A stretch of 64,000 bases of DNA from Pseudodesulfovibrio sp. (GCA_016342345.1 JAEINO010000004.1:1-64000), one strand, 5' to 3'; numbered from the stretch's first letter, positions 7,892-17,941 are shown. Numbers and translations are program-made. Notes: generated from the sequence alone by a model not told the origin.

Positions 7892-9940
7892 ATGGCTTTG
7901 TCCAAGCCTGTCCGCTGGAGTATCTACATTGTTTGTTCCCTTGTCGCCCTGCTGACCCTTGCTTTGGGGATACTGTCCCTTGTTTCCATTCCCATTGATT
8001 TGACACCCTACAAGAATCTGGCCGAACCCATTGTCTCCAAGGCTGTGGGGAGAAAGGTGACCATAGACGGGCGGGTGAACGTGACCACTTCGTTGTGGCC
8101 CACTTTTGCCATGGAAGGGTTGCGTGTGGCCAATCCTGAGGGGTTTGACGGAGACTTTGCAGTCATGCGGAAGGCCCGCATTCAGGTGAGTGTGCTGCCG
8201 TTGCTTCTCTTCAAGGCCCATATCAATGAATTCATGGTGGAAGGTTTGACCCTTGATTTGCGAGAGAAGGCGGATGGCTCGGCGACCTGGCATGTGACGT
8301 TACCCGAGGATGAATCGGATAAGTCCGCCTTGAAGCTGACAAAGACCAAAGGTTCCGGTTTTGTCCTGTCCGAGGATTCTCTTGTTCTTGAATCGCTGGA
8401 TATCCGGGACATCTCGGTCGGGTACAGCGATGCTTCAATGGAGGTCCCCACGGTTTTCATCATGGAGAAGTGGACCGGGCGAGCTTTGTCCGGAAAGCCT
8501 TTTGAGATGGAAATGAACGGGTCTGTCATGGATCACCAGTTTACGGCTTCCATCAGGGGGGCTTCCCTGAAAAAGTTTTTGGAAACATCCAGGACCCAGT
8601 TGAAGATAGCTTTGGACATAGCCCGGACCCGGCTGGAACTGGGAGGCATGTTTGATTTCAGCCCGGAACAGCGGACCCTTGGATTGGAAATGAAAATTCA
8701 GGGAGACAGGCTCGACAGTTTGAATTCTTTGACTGGTTTGCGATTGCCCAGAATCGAGGATTATGAAGCCGAGAGTCAATTCGTGCTTAGGAAAGACCGG
8801 ATTGAGATGAAAGATTTCCTTATCCGGGTGGGGTCCAGCAGGCTGACGGGTCTCATGACCATCGACAATTCCGGGGTGTTACCGGTTGCTGATCTGAAGT
8901 TCACTGCACCTTCCATTGATATTCAGGATTTTCTGTCCCCGGACTTTGGTCAGGATCAGAATGCGACCCTGGCGGAAACCGGGACGAGCAAGGAGAATGA
9001 GGTCCGGTCCGAAGTCGGGAAGACTAAAGTCGACAAGAGAAGTGGCGATCGACTTCTCAGCCCGGCAGTGCTCAACGCGTTTCAGGCAGACCTTGACGTC
9101 AAGGTGGAAAGCGTAACCAGCGGCAAGGATATTCTTGGCAGCGGGCATTTGAAGGCTCGGGTCAAGGATGGCGTGTTCACGCTTGACCCTGTGGTGATAA
9201 ACATTCCCGGAGGATCATTCTTTTTTGCCTTGAGCGCACGGGAGGGGGCGGCTTCGGTGCGAGCTGTTGTCGAGGATTTCGATTTCGGGGTTATCACCCG
9301 CATGTACAAACCCGACACCGACATGGGTGGCACCCTGAGTCTGAATGTGGCTTTGGAATCAAAAACAGAGACTCTTGACGGGCTTCTGGCCAATGCCAAC
9401 GGGTATCTTGATTTCATTTTTCATCCCCGCAATTTGCACGCAGGTATCGTGGACCTGTGGGCTGTCAACTTGATGGCTGCCATTCTCAGCAAGAATTCGG
9501 ACGATAAAGGCTCAGTGGTCAATTGCGCTGTGGCCCGTATGATCATGAATGACGGATATTTGACCCCGGATGTTTTTGTCATCGACACCACGGTCATGCG
9601 TATTTGCGGACGCGGGCGCGTGGATTTCAAACGCAAACGGCTTGACCTTGATGTCAGGCCCTCGGCCAAGAAGGCGGAATATTTCAGTCTGGCCACACCT
9701 CTTGCGGTTCACGGGACATTCGATGATTTTCAATTCGGCATTGCGCGGGGCGGTGTTTTCGGCACGGTGGTCGGATTCATAACCAGCCCTATTTATGTTA
9801 CTGCGCGGCGACTGGGTGGTTCGTCTGCCATGCCACTTGACGGCAGTGATATTTGTTCCATGATTATTGGCGCAAAGGACAGGCCTACAGGTCCGCCCAA
9901 GGGGTGTCTGCCTGCCTTGGAGAATACGCGGCACAAGTAA
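7892..9940 (+). CDS. AsmA family protein
   Basis: A 682-residue protein with an N-terminal membrane anchor (about residues 8-32), then the family opening: an IDLTPYKN segment, VGRKVTIDGRVN, and SLWPTFAMEGLRVANPEGF. The C-terminal AsmA_2 region appears near FHPRNLHAGIVDLWAVNL, with GRGRVDFKRKRLDLDVRP and a final glycine-rich stretch IARGGVFGTVVGF. AsmA-like proteins form long beta-rich periplasmic structures that affect outer-membrane lipid transport and assembly. The length suits a mid-sized member. The coding frame begins at ATG 7892. Confidence 0.85.
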   Translation: MALSKPVRWSIYIVCSLVALLTLALGILSLVSIPIDLTPYKNLAEPIVSKAVGRKVTIDGRVNVTTSLWPTFAMEGLRVANPEGFDGDFAVMRKARIQVSVLPLLLFKAHINEFMVEGLTLDLREKADGSATWHVTLPEDESDKSALKLTKTKGSGFVLSEDSLVLESLDIRDISVGYSDASMEVPTVFIMEKWTGRALSGKPFEMEMNGSVMDHQFTASIRGASLKKFLETSRTQLKIALDIARTRLELGGMFDFSPEQRTLGLEMKIQGDRLDSLNSLTGLRLPRIEDYEAESQFVLRKDRIEMKDFLIRVGSSRLTGLMTIDNSGVLPVADLKFTAPSIDIQDFLSPDFGQDQNATLAETGTSKENEVRSEVGKTKVDKRSGDRLLSPAVLNAFQADLDVKVESVTSGKDILGSGHLKARVKDGVFTLDPVVINIPGGSFFFALSAREGAASVRAVVEDFDFGVITRMYKPDTDMGGTLSLNVALESKTETLDGLLANANGYLDFIFHPRNLHAGIVDLWAVNLMAAILSKNSDDKGSVVNCAVARMIMNDGYLTPDVFVIDTTVMRICGRGRVDFKRKRLDLDVRPSAKKAEYFSLATPLAVHGTFDDFQFGIARGGVFGTVVGFITSPIYVTARRLGGSSAMPLDGSDICSMIIGAKDRPTGPPKGCLPALENTRHK

Positions 9941-10027
9941 CAACTTGCTTGTTCCGGGATGACGGCCTTTCACTTGCACAGGTGGTGACTGGCAGTGTAC
10001 GTGTCATCATCAATTTGGCGGTATTGC

Positions 10028-11176
10028 ATGAGAAAAAAGTTTGATGTCATCATTTGTGGTTGTGGTCTGGCGGGTTGTGCAGCGGGCCTGTCTCTGGCTC
10101 GACGCGGTCATTCTGTTGCCATGCTGGATCGTGCCCGGTTTCCGCGCAGGAAATTGTGCGGCGGACTGCTGACGTGGAAATCCGTCAAACTGCTTGAGTC
10201 CCTGTTTGGTGAAACCCCGGAGTCCCTTATTCAGGCTGGTGCCATTAATTTCATATCGGACAAGTATGCCATACGGACATTTGCCACGACCCTGGCCTCG
10301 GGAGATCTATCCTTTCCCTTTCATTTTGTAGACCGCTCCGTGTTTGACAATCATCTGCTTTCCAGTGCCGTCGCAGCCGGGGCCGAAGTTTTTCAGAAAA
10401 TGAAAGTTGTTTCCTGTGATCCGGTCCAAGGTTTGGTTACTTGTGAAAATGGTGATGTTTTTCAGGGTGATCATGTCATCGGAGCGGACGGGGCAAATTC
10501 TGTGGTTCGCGGGTCATTCCCAAATTATAGCCGGGAGCGTTTCAAACGGTTCATGGCCCCGACCATCGAAATTGCCCTGGATCGAAAAGACTACCCAAGG
10601 TCCGTTGAATATCCCGAACTTTATGTGGGATTCATGGATGCGGGCTATGGTTGGGTGTTTCCGAACCGGAACAAGATAGTCCTGGGGATCTGCGGGCTGC
10701 GACAGAAAGACGTCAACTTCTCGCAACTCTTTGAATCGTATTTGGATTTTCTCAAGGTGGATCGGGACAGGGTTCCTGATCTCCACGGGCATCCTCTGCC
10801 TTATGGAAATTATCTGGAAAACCCGGTTCATGGTGTCACGCTTCTGGCTGGTGATGCCGGAGGTTTTGTGGAGCCGCTTTTGGGAGAAGGTATTTTCTTT
10901 GCCCTGTGCACGGGCATGTATGCCGGTGAAGCCGTGGCCCAGGGAATTGAAAAGGCAACCGCACCCGGTCCGATCTACACTCAAAGACTCTTTACTCACA
11001 TCATGCCCGAACTCAAAGGGTCCGATCGTTTGCGATGGGCATTGTTCAAAGGCATGAAATATCTTGGCCCTTCCTCTTTGGGGTGGTTCATCAATCTGGG
11101 GAGCACCCGACTTTCCGAGATGGTTCACGGCATCCGTTCATATTCCTGGCTTCGCAAAAAACACTGGGATTTTTGA
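10028..11176 (+). CDS. Geranylgeranyl reductase-like FAD-dependent oxidoreductase
   Basis: A 382-residue flavoprotein: FAD-binding GxGxxG in VIICGCGLAGCAAGLSLARRG, the substrate-side RRKLCGGLLTWKS, the GADGANSVVRG motif, and LLAGDAGGFVEPLLGEGIF, which matches the GD motif of the geranylgeranyl reductase/halogenase group. Known members reduce isoprenoid chains or hydroxylate aromatic substrates; the LCGGLLT and VEPLLGEGI motifs favour the reductase branch. ATG at 10028 is used because the FAD motif then starts at residue 6; the longer frame from 9995 lacks support. It follows the AsmA-like gene by 87 bases on the same strand. Confidence 0.82.
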   Translation: MRKKFDVIICGCGLAGCAAGLSLARRGHSVAMLDRARFPRRKLCGGLLTWKSVKLLESLFGETPESLIQAGAINFISDKYAIRTFATTLASGDLSFPFHFVDRSVFDNHLLSSAVAAGAEVFQKMKVVSCDPVQGLVTCENGDVFQGDHVIGADGANSVVRGSFPNYSRERFKRFMAPTIEIALDRKDYPRSVEYPELYVGFMDAGYGWVFPNRNKIVLGICGLRQKDVNFSQLFESYLDFLKVDRDRVPDLHGHPLPYGNYLENPVHGVTLLAGDAGGFVEPLLGEGIFFALCTGMYAGEAVAQGIEKATAPGPIYTQRLFTHIMPELKGSDRLRWALFKGMKYLGPSSLGWFINLGSTRLSEMVHGIRSYSWLRKKHWDF

Positions 11177-11411
11177 TAATCCCATCTGTTCAGTCTCGAC
11201 CTGCCTTTTTTCTTTTCGCACGACTCCCCCGGCCGCAACAAGATGCTCAACCAATCCCTTTTCCCGACCGGACAGGACCGTGGTTCGTTGTGCCTATTTT
11301 ATGGGTTTTTTTTAGTGATTATAATATCAGATATTTCAAATATTACTATTAATGAAAACTGCGAGAAGTAGGTAAAAAGATCTTCATTTGGCTACCCGTG
11401 CGGGGTGTGTG
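11177..11411. other. AT-rich intergenic region before the hybrid kinase
   Basis: This 235-base stretch has no credible gene. It turns AT-rich near 11320-11350, where AATATCAGATATTTCAAATA forms a short imperfect palindrome that may hold the kinase promoter. No named site can be assigned. Confidence 0.4.
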
Positions 11412-14264
11412 ATGATTCGAAAAGTTTTTTGGTTGAAGTTCTTATGCATGGTTTTTATCGTTTTTTTTCTGGCAGGTCTTGAGTGCGAGTTGCGGGCACA
11501 TGCTCAGACCGCACCGGAAGTACTGACCGTTGCCGTGCCCAGGGATTTCCCTCCCCAGTATTTAACCAGTAAATCCGGTGTCCCATCCGGGTTTGCCATT
11601 GATATCATGGACAGAGTTGCTGCTGTTGCAGGCGTGGAACTGCGTTATGAGGTTTTCGACACCTGGGCTGAGGTTTTCAGTGAGGTTATCAACGGGCGTG
11701 CTGATGTCATTCCCAATATAGGCATCACGCCCAGCCGAGCTTCATTTCTCGATTTTACTCCTCCTGTGGAGACTTTTTCCATTCGTATTTTTGTACGCAA
11801 GGATACTATGGGAATTCACGAGCTTGCAGACCTCGCAGGGCTTACTGTGGGCGTGATGAGCACCAACATAGGCTTCAGGATTTTGTCTGAGAGGCCGGAT
11901 GTTGAACTTTCATTTGCCCTGGATCAGGCCGGGTTGATTTTCAAGTTGTTGGCCGGACATGTGGATGCCATTGTTTATCCCGCTCCTGTCATCATGCATG
12001 TGGCCCGAGCCATGGATGTGGACAGGCAGATCAAGGCCGTGGGTGCGCCTGTTTTGGAAATCAAGCGTGCCATTGGCGTTGGCAGGGGTAAGGATGTTCT
12101 GCTTGAGAAATTGTCGAGAGCCGTAAAAGAAATCGTGGTTTCGGAAGAATACAAAAATATTTATGTAAAATGGTATGGACGGCCCAAGGAATTCTGGTCC
12201 GGTCCGCGGATGGCCGCAGTTATGGGAGGGGTCCTCTTCGCCGCGCTTTTCCTGGCCGGAATGTGGCGCTATGCTCTGCTGAAAAAGACCAACATGCTTC
12301 TGTCCAGGGCCATGGCAGAACGGGTGCGGGCCGAACTCGCCTTGGGCGAAAGCGAGAAGCAGTTCAGGAGTCTGGTCGAAAATATCAATGAAGGTATCTG
12401 GCAGGTGAATGGTGAAGGTGTTCTCACCTACGTTAATCCGTGCCTGTGCGAAATGCTCGGCTATGCCGAAGAGGAAATGGTGGGCAGGCGCTTGTCCGAT
12501 TTCATGAGGAAACAAGCTTTTGAGCTGGTAAAAGAGAAATTGGAACAACGGAAGTTGGGCATGTCAGACCAATATGATCTTGAGTTGTTGACTTGGGACG
12601 GAAGCCGAATCAACACTCGGGTCACAGGGAGTCCTCTTTATGATGCAGAAGGTGTTTATATGGGTGCGTTGGCTGGAGTCATGGATGTCACCTTGAGCAG
12701 GATTGCCCTTGAGGAACTGGAAAAGAGCCAGCGTAGTCTGGCCGAGGCCCAGGCCATGGCCGGTCTTGGGAGCTGGGAGTGTGATATCGCGACCGGTGAT
12801 CTGGTCTGGTCCGATGAACTGTATGGTATTTTCGGGTTTGAGCGTTCGAATTTCGAGCCAACGTATCATGCCTTTTTCGCCTGTATTCATCCTGATGACA
12901 GGGCCGCCGTTGCAGAAGCCGTGATGAATACCACGGAAAATCTGGTGCCGTATTCCGTTGACCACCGTATCGTGCTCCCGGACGGTGGCGAAAGGACGCT
13001 GCTTGAACAGGGCAGGGCTGTTTGCGAAGAAGGCAAGTCGGTTCGTCTCATAGGTACGGCTCTTGACATTACCGAGCGCAAGCGGATCGAGTTGGAACTG
13101 AGAGCGGCCATGGACAGGGCCGAGTCTGCCAACAGGGTCAAGGATGAATTCCTGGCGAATATGAGCCATGAAATCCGTACTCCATTGAATGGCGTGTTGG
13201 GCATGCTTCAATTGTTGCAGGAGACCAACATGAACGACGAACAGTCCGAACTGGCGGATATTGCCATTGTTTCCGGCAGGCATTTGGTGACCCTGCTTTC
13301 TGATATTCTGGATATATCCAGTATCGAGGCAGGGAGTGTTGAATTGAAGCCGAGTTCTTTTGACGTGCGCGAAACACTCCACACTGTGGAGGAGATATAT
13401 CAGGACACGGTCAAAAAAAAATCCATTGCGTTCAGATGCGAAGTGGATGCCGCTGTTCCTGAGCGGCTTGTGGGAGATGTCGGGCGTTTGCGACAGGTTC
13501 TTTTTAATTTGGTGGGAAATGCGGTCAAATTTACGGAAACCGGCGAGATATCCGTGGAGGTGGCATTGCTTTCTGGCCGTGATTCCCTGTCCAGACGATT
13601 GTTCATCGAAGTTTCCGACACCGGCATAGGTATCCCGCATGACAAGCTCGATAGTATCTTTGTTCCGTTTACGCAGGTGGACGGTTCCCACACCAGACGA
13701 TATGGCGGAACAGGACTTGGCCTGTCCATTGTCAGTAAACTGGTTCTGCTCATGGGAGGTCATCTGACCATGGACAGTCTGGAAGGATCTGGAACGACCG
13801 TCGGATTTACCGCCAAGGTGGAACTCGTCACTTCCAAGGAGGCCAGTCACGGTCTTGAGTACATCAATGGCATCAGGCCTGCCTATCGCGTGCTGTTGGC
13901 TGAAGATGACCGGATCAATCGTATTACGGCCACTCGTTTTCTTCAGAAACTGGGGCACGATGTCGTGGCCGTGGAAAACGGCTGGCTGGCCGTGGAGGCT
14001 TTGCGCCATGGCGATTTTGATCTTGTTCTCATGGATATTCAGATGCCGGAGATGAATGGGCTTGAAGCCACTGTCGCCATTCGGCAAAATATTGAACTTG
14101 GAGGTAAGGCCCGGGTGCCGATTGTGGCTCTGACCGCCCATGTCATGGAGGGGGATCGGGATAGATGCTTTGCTGCTGGCATGAACGATTATCTTTCGAA
14201 GCCAGTGGAAGTGCCAGCCTTGGCCGCAATGCTGGAACGAAATCTGTCCTGCATCGAATGTTGA
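11412..14264 (+). CDS. Hybrid sensor kinase with periplasmic solute-binding domain (BvgS-like)
   Basis: A 950-residue protein. Order: signal/anchor helix (about residues 5-25); family 3 solute-binding domain (about 40-260; opening LTVAVPRDFPPQYL, later DVIPNIGITPSRASFLDFT); a transmembrane helix (AAVMGGVLFAALFLAGM); a PAS domain (EGIWQVNGEGVLTYVNP); a second PAS domain (GSWECDIATGDLVWSDEL); HisKA with NMSHEIRTPLNGVLG (His about 586); HATPase_c with DTGIGIP and GGTGLGLSI; and a C-terminal receiver with VLLAEDDRINR and phospho-acceptor Asp about 875 in LMDIQMPEMNG. It senses a small periplasmic ligand, probably an amino acid or related solute, and signals by internal phosphorelay. The NtrC-type regulator at 14447 is the likely output. 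ATG at 11412 is preferred to the upstream TTG. Confidence 0.92.
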   Translation: MIRKVFWLKFLCMVFIVFFLAGLECELRAHAQTAPEVLTVAVPRDFPPQYLTSKSGVPSGFAIDIMDRVAAVAGVELRYEVFDTWAEVFSEVINGRADVIPNIGITPSRASFLDFTPPVETFSIRIFVRKDTMGIHELADLAGLTVGVMSTNIGFRILSERPDVELSFALDQAGLIFKLLAGHVDAIVYPAPVIMHVARAMDVDRQIKAVGAPVLEIKRAIGVGRGKDVLLEKLSRAVKEIVVSEEYKNIYVKWYGRPKEFWSGPRMAAVMGGVLFAALFLAGMWRYALLKKTNMLLSRAMAERVRAELALGESEKQFRSLVENINEGIWQVNGEGVLTYVNPCLCEMLGYAEEEMVGRRLSDFMRKQAFELVKEKLEQRKLGMSDQYDLELLTWDGSRINTRVTGSPLYDAEGVYMGALAGVMDVTLSRIALEELEKSQRSLAEAQAMAGLGSWECDIATGDLVWSDELYGIFGFERSNFEPTYHAFFACIHPDDRAAVAEAVMNTTENLVPYSVDHRIVLPDGGERTLLEQGRAVCEEGKSVRLIGTALDITERKRIELELRAAMDRAESANRVKDEFLANMSHEIRTPLNGVLGMLQLLQETNMNDEQSELADIAIVSGRHLVTLLSDILDISSIEAGSVELKPSSFDVRETLHTVEEIYQDTVKKKSIAFRCEVDAAVPERLVGDVGRLRQVLFNLVGNAVKFTETGEISVEVALLSGRDSLSRRLFIEVSDTGIGIPHDKLDSIFVPFTQVDGSHTRRYGGTGLGLSIVSKLVLLMGGHLTMDSLEGSGTTVGFTAKVELVTSKEASHGLEYINGIRPAYRVLLAEDDRINRITATRFLQKLGHDVVAVENGWLAVEALRHGDFDLVLMDIQMPEMNGLEATVAIRQNIELGGKARVPIVALTAHVMEGDRDRCFAAGMNDYLSKPVEVPALAAMLERNLSCIEC

Positions 14265-14446
14265 AAACAGACAAAACAGCAGCAGGAAAGGCGATAAAGC
14301 CAATCTGACAGGCTGTTGGCCATGAAACTGGTTGTCCTCAGTTGGAAAAGTACGGAAGAGTCAGGCTTGAATCATATCCCGCTGTCCTCTATAAGAAGAA
14401 TTGGCTCATGGTTTTTTGATGTCGAATATTACGCAAGGGAGTTTTG

Positions 14447-15853
14447 ATGGGCGGGAAGATACTTATCATAGACGATGAAGAGGGCATCCGTTTTTCCCTG
14501 CGTGGCGTCTTGGAAGATGAGGGCCATGATGTCGCTGAGGCCGAGACTGGCGAACAGGGGTTGGAAATTCTGGGCACAGATATGCCGGACATGGTGTTTC
14601 TTGATATTTGGCTACCGGGTATGGATGGTCTGGCCGTTCTTGACACGATTTCAAAGGACTACAACGGGCTTCCCGTTATCATGATTTCCGGTCACGGCAC
14701 CATTGAAACCGCAGTCAAGGCTTTAAAGAAAGGCGCGTTTGATTTCATCGAGAAACCATTGTCCCTTGAAAAGGTCGTGGTCTCTACCCGCAATGCCCTG
14801 GAATTTTCCCGTCTGCGTCAGGAAAATCTCGCACTCAAGACCCGGATCAGTTTTGAACAGCCGATCAAGCTTACCGGAGAATCCGAGGCCATTGCCAACC
14901 TGAATGAAGTCATTGCCCGCGTCTCTCCAACCGATTCCTGGGTGCTCATCACAGGCGAGAACGGGACCGGCAAGGAAATTGTGGCCCGGTCTATTCACAA
15001 TCAGTCCGGGCGAAGTGACAAGCCTCTCGTGGCAGTTAACTGTGCAGCCATTCCTGAAGAACTCATCGAATCCGAGCTTTTCGGTCATGAAAAAGGTGCT
15101 TTTACCGGCGCGGACAAGGCTCAGGAAGGCAAGTTCGAGTTGGCTAATGGTGGCATTCTTTTCCTTGATGAGATTGGCGACATGAGTCTGAAGACACAGG
15201 CCAAGATTTTGCGCATCCTTCAGGAGCAGTCATTCGAGCACGTGGGGGGGCGCAAGACCATCAAGGTTGATGTTCGCGTTATCGCGGCTACCAACAAGGA
15301 TTTGTCCAAGGAAATCAAGGCAGGAAATTTTCGCGAAGACCTGTACTATCGTCTCAAGGTCTTTCCTCTTGAATTGCCACCACTTCGTGATCGAGCCGGC
15401 GACATCCCATTGCTTATTTGCGACTTCATATCCATGCTGGTTCGTCAGCATGGATTCAAGCCTATCTCCTTTGACGCCGGGACTGTCGAGGCTCTCAAGG
15501 TCTACCCCTGGCCCGGCAATGTGCGCGAACTGAAGAATTTTGTGGAGCGCATGTTCATCATGTACGCAGGCGGTACGGTTTCACCGGATCAATTGCCGCC
15601 CGAGTTTCAGGTTGCCCCTGGTTCCGCTTTCGAACATGTCGAGTCCGAAGAAGTTGATGCCGAAATTGTGGATGCGCTTATTGCCGATGGTCCAACCGAC
15701 CTCAAGCAGGCCCGTGCCGATTTCGAGGTTCGATTTCTTGAAGCCAAACTCAAGGAATTTGACGGAAACATATCCCAACTCGCCAAGGCCGTGGGGCTGG
15801 AGCGCAGTTCTCTTTATCGCAAGCTCAAGGCCTACAAAATCCAAACCGACTAG
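14447..15853 (+). CDS. Sigma-54-dependent response regulator (NtrC/NtrX type)
   Basis: A 468-residue regulator with an N-terminal receiver (ILIIDDEEGIR; phospho-acceptor Asp about 53 in VFLDIWLPGMDG; Lys in FIEKPLSLE), a central AAA+ domain (Walker A GENGTGKE, the sigma-54-contacting GAFTGA loop, FLDEIGDMSLKTQAK, R-finger region FREDLYYRL) and a C-terminal Fis-type HTH (GNISQLAKAVGLERSSLYRK). It should activate sigma-54 promoters when phosphorylated, probably by the hybrid kinase just upstream. ATG at 14447 follows AAGGGA; the TTG three bases earlier is the alternative. A hairpin repeat directly follows the stop codon and may end transcription. Targets are not visible here. Confidence 0.93.
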   Translation: MGGKILIIDDEEGIRFSLRGVLEDEGHDVAEAETGEQGLEILGTDMPDMVFLDIWLPGMDGLAVLDTISKDYNGLPVIMISGHGTIETAVKALKKGAFDFIEKPLSLEKVVVSTRNALEFSRLRQENLALKTRISFEQPIKLTGESEAIANLNEVIARVSPTDSWVLITGENGTGKEIVARSIHNQSGRSDKPLVAVNCAAIPEELIESELFGHEKGAFTGADKAQEGKFELANGGILFLDEIGDMSLKTQAKILRILQEQSFEHVGGRKTIKVDVRVIAATNKDLSKEIKAGNFREDLYYRLKVFPLELPPLRDRAGDIPLLICDFISMLVRQHGFKPISFDAGTVEALKVYPWPGNVRELKNFVERMFIMYAGGTVSPDQLPPEFQVAPGSAFEHVESEEVDAEIVDALIADGPTDLKQARADFEVRFLEAKLKEFDGNISQLAKAVGLERSSLYRKLKAYKIQTD

Positions 15854-15855
15854 CT

Positions 15856-15974
15856 GACTGGTGAGAATGATCCGATTGCGTCGTTGCTGCGAAAAGATCA
15901 AATCCTGGCGTACGGGAGTACGCGTCGGCCTTGATCATTTCTTGCGCCTAGCACTCGAACCATTCTCATCAGTC
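15856..15974. repeat. Long hairpin repeat (type A) between convergent genes
   Basis: A near-complete inverted repeat: outer arms GACTGGTGAGAATG and CATTCTCATCAGTC pair, the inner part pairs around GATCAA/TTGATC, and the centre is GCGTACGGGAGTACGC. The inner core (CGTTGCTGCGAAAAG, then TCGGCCTT) recurs at 61856 and 61981, and more loosely in the type B elements. It sits between a plus and a minus gene and may act as a bidirectional terminator. Confidence 0.85.
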
Positions 15975-16009
15975 ATCCACTGTGATGTGTTGTGGTGTTA
16001 CGTGAGGTG

Positions 16010-16792
16010 TTAGTGAGGCTTTAAACCGTTGGTGTCTGTTGTTCCCTGTACTCGCCATTTTTTGAGAACAGCGTCCAGTGTTCCATCTTTTCGAAGTTCC
16101 AACAAGGCGGCTTCAAGCAGATTGAGCAACTCCTTGTTCCCTTTTTTTACGGCAATGCCCACTGGGGATTTTGGAGCAGATGTGTCCAGAATTTTAACAT
16201 CGAGTTCGTGCTTTTTGGCAAGGTGGAAGCCTACCGCTTTTGGCATGACAACGGCTACAACCGTTCCTTCCTTGAGCATTTGCATGGACTTGTCCTTACT
16301 CTCGGTTTGGAAGATGCGTATCTTGTTTTTCAGGTCCTTTTCCGTGAAGAGTTGCTCCACTTGTGAATGTCTGTCTCCTGCTATGATTGTCCATTTGAGA
16401 TCGTTAATGTCGAGGATCTCCATGTTGTAGGCCAACAAAAATACCGTTATCTGTCTGTGGTAGTACGGTGTGGTGAAATCAAAACATTGTTTGCGCGTCT
16501 CGTTTATCTCCATGCCACCGACACAGTCGAGATCACCAAAGCAGAGGTCTCCAACGATGGTGTCCCACTTGTCTTGTCTAATGGTCATTTTCTTGCCCAA
16601 TTTTTCAAATACGAGCCGCAAAACGTCCACGTCCAGGCCTGTTGGTTCTCCTGTTTCATCCTGAAACTGGTAAGGCGGGTAGCCTTGAGCAATGCCGCAA
16701 AGGAACTGGTTTCTCGTCACGTCGGCACATGTGCCAGGGGTCGCGACGAAAATGGCCAGAAAGCATAGTGCAATTTCATAAATGAATTTCAT
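16010..16792 (-). CDS. ABC-type amino acid transporter substrate-binding protein (family 3)
   Basis: A 260-residue secreted protein with a signal peptide (MKFIYEIALCFLAIFVATPG, cleavage near TCA/DV), then the family 3 solute-binding fold: GIAQGYPPYQFQDETGEPTGLDVDVLR, DCVGGMEINETRKQCFDFTTPYY, and the C-terminal LRKDGTLDAVLKKW. Such proteins bind polar amino acids or opines and deliver them to a permease, or act as sensors. No permease or ATPase gene is adjacent, so it is an orphan; it might serve the BvgS-like kinase nearby, which carries the same fold, but that is inference. AAAGGGA precedes the ATG. It is convergent with the sigma-54 regulator across a hairpin repeat. Confidence 0.88.
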   Translation of the reverse strand: MKFIYEIALCFLAIFVATPGTCADVTRNQFLCGIAQGYPPYQFQDETGEPTGLDVDVLRLVFEKLGKKMTIRQDKWDTIVGDLCFGDLDCVGGMEINETRKQCFDFTTPYYHRQITVFLLAYNMEILDINDLKWTIIAGDRHSQVEQLFTEKDLKNKIRIFQTESKDKSMQMLKEGTVVAVVMPKAVGFHLAKKHELDVKILDTSAPKSPVGIAVKKGNKELLNLLEAALLELRKDGTLDAVLKKWRVQGTTDTNGLKPH

Positions 16793-17068
16793 ATTTCCCT
16801 TTGTCGAATTTCAAGGGGTGTTGATCTTCATGATTTTGCGATCATCATAGCACAGGGCTGAAAAAAGATCATCCCGACTGCCGGAAAAGTAACCCCGGTG
16901 AAACGAGGTTTCCTATGAGGGTTGCTCTTTTCCAATGTCCGGTTCCGGGAGAGTACAGCAGACAGAAAGCCAATTTTTCTTTCCTCTATTTACATAAACA
17001 CACAAGATGGTCATACTTTAATGAGGGAAGGTGGTTTATCGTCACCTTTTTCAAGCCGGAGGCGGGTC

Positions 17069-17785
17069 ATGGGTTGGGATCCTGAGCGATATGAAGAATG
17101 GTTCGATACACCTGAAGGGAGGTTTGCTCTCGATCAGGAAGCGCGTCTGCTGCAATCCGTGCTTGCCGGTTGGCCCCGGCGAGGTCACAAGTTGCTGGAG
17201 ATCGGCTGCGGAACCGGCCTGTTTCTTGAGATGCTTTACCAGATGGGATTCGACGTCACCGGGACGGATAACAGTCCGGAAATGATCATGGCCGCACGCA
17301 AGCGGTTTCAAAATCGTGCTGAATTTCACCTCGGCGATGGCGAGCACCTGGGGTATGGAGACAATGAATTCGACTATGCATTTCTTTGGAGCGTACTTGA
17401 GTTCACCAAAGATCCGGAAGCCATGCTCTCCGAGGCTGCACGCGTGGCTGAAAAAGGGTTGCTCATAGGTTTTCTCAACAAGAATTCTCTGTATTATTCC
17501 ATGAATGTCAGTAAGTCCGGTTCCACCTTGAGCAAGGCCAACTGGAGCACTTGGTGCGAAATGCAGGATCTGGTGAAGAAAACTACCGGATTCACGCCGA
17601 CTCTGGCGCGGTCCGTGCTGCCAGGCCCCACGCAGACATGGAAGCCATCCGGGTTATGCAAGGTGGTTAATCAAGGCATTTTCCCTCCGTTTGTCGGTGC
17701 ATTTTCTGCCGTGAGGGTGGATTTCGTGAACATGAAGCCGCTGAATCCGTTGTTTGCCTGGCGCACACAACCGGAGATGGGTTAG
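17069..17785 (+). CDS. Class I SAM-dependent methyltransferase (Methyltransf_11 type)
   Basis: A 238-residue methyltransferase with motif I LLEIGCGTGLFLEML (about residues 43-57), acidic loop VTGTDNSPEMI, and a motif IV-like NEFDYAFLWSVLEFTKDPE. It opens MGWDPERYEEWFDTPEGRFA, a characteristic N-terminus of small-molecule methyltransferases in this group. ATG at 17069 is chosen over the open frame from 16922 because GGAGG lies just upstream and the longer N-terminus is not conserved-looking. The substrate is unknown. A hairpin repeat begins at its stop codon. Confidence 0.85.
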   Translation: MGWDPERYEEWFDTPEGRFALDQEARLLQSVLAGWPRRGHKLLEIGCGTGLFLEMLYQMGFDVTGTDNSPEMIMAARKRFQNRAEFHLGDGEHLGYGDNEFDYAFLWSVLEFTKDPEAMLSEAARVAEKGLLIGFLNKNSLYYSMNVSKSGSTLSKANWSTWCEMQDLVKKTTGFTPTLARSVLPGPTQTWKPSGLCKVVNQGIFPPFVGAFSAVRVDFVNMKPLNPLFAWRTQPEMG

Positions 17786-17941
17786 GGAGGCACTGCATAA
17801 TTGCCCTCTGGCTTCGTTGCTGCAAAAAAAATCAAACCCTAGCGTGCAGGAAGCACTCGTCAGCCTTGACTTTTTTGCGCGCCTTGCCAGTGAATAATTC
17901 TACAGCACTTCCTGAAGATTGAATTAATCAGCGTTTCCTTA
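17784..17941. repeat. Dispersed hairpin repeat (type B)
   Basis: About 158 bases forming an imperfect long hairpin: GGCACTGCATAATTGCCC at one end against GAATAATTCTACAGCACTTC at the other, with an inner core TGGCTTCGTTGCTGCAAAAA and centre CTAGCGTGCAGGAAGCACT. The same element is at 37260 and, reversed, at 55857. It begins within the last bases of the methyltransferase gene. No transposase is inside, so it is MITE-like or a structured terminator. Confidence 0.85.

Noticed and set aside
12564-14303. 579-codon minus-strand frame over the hybrid kinase
   Set aside because: The plus-strand frame is an intact multidomain kinase; the minus frame has no domain features.
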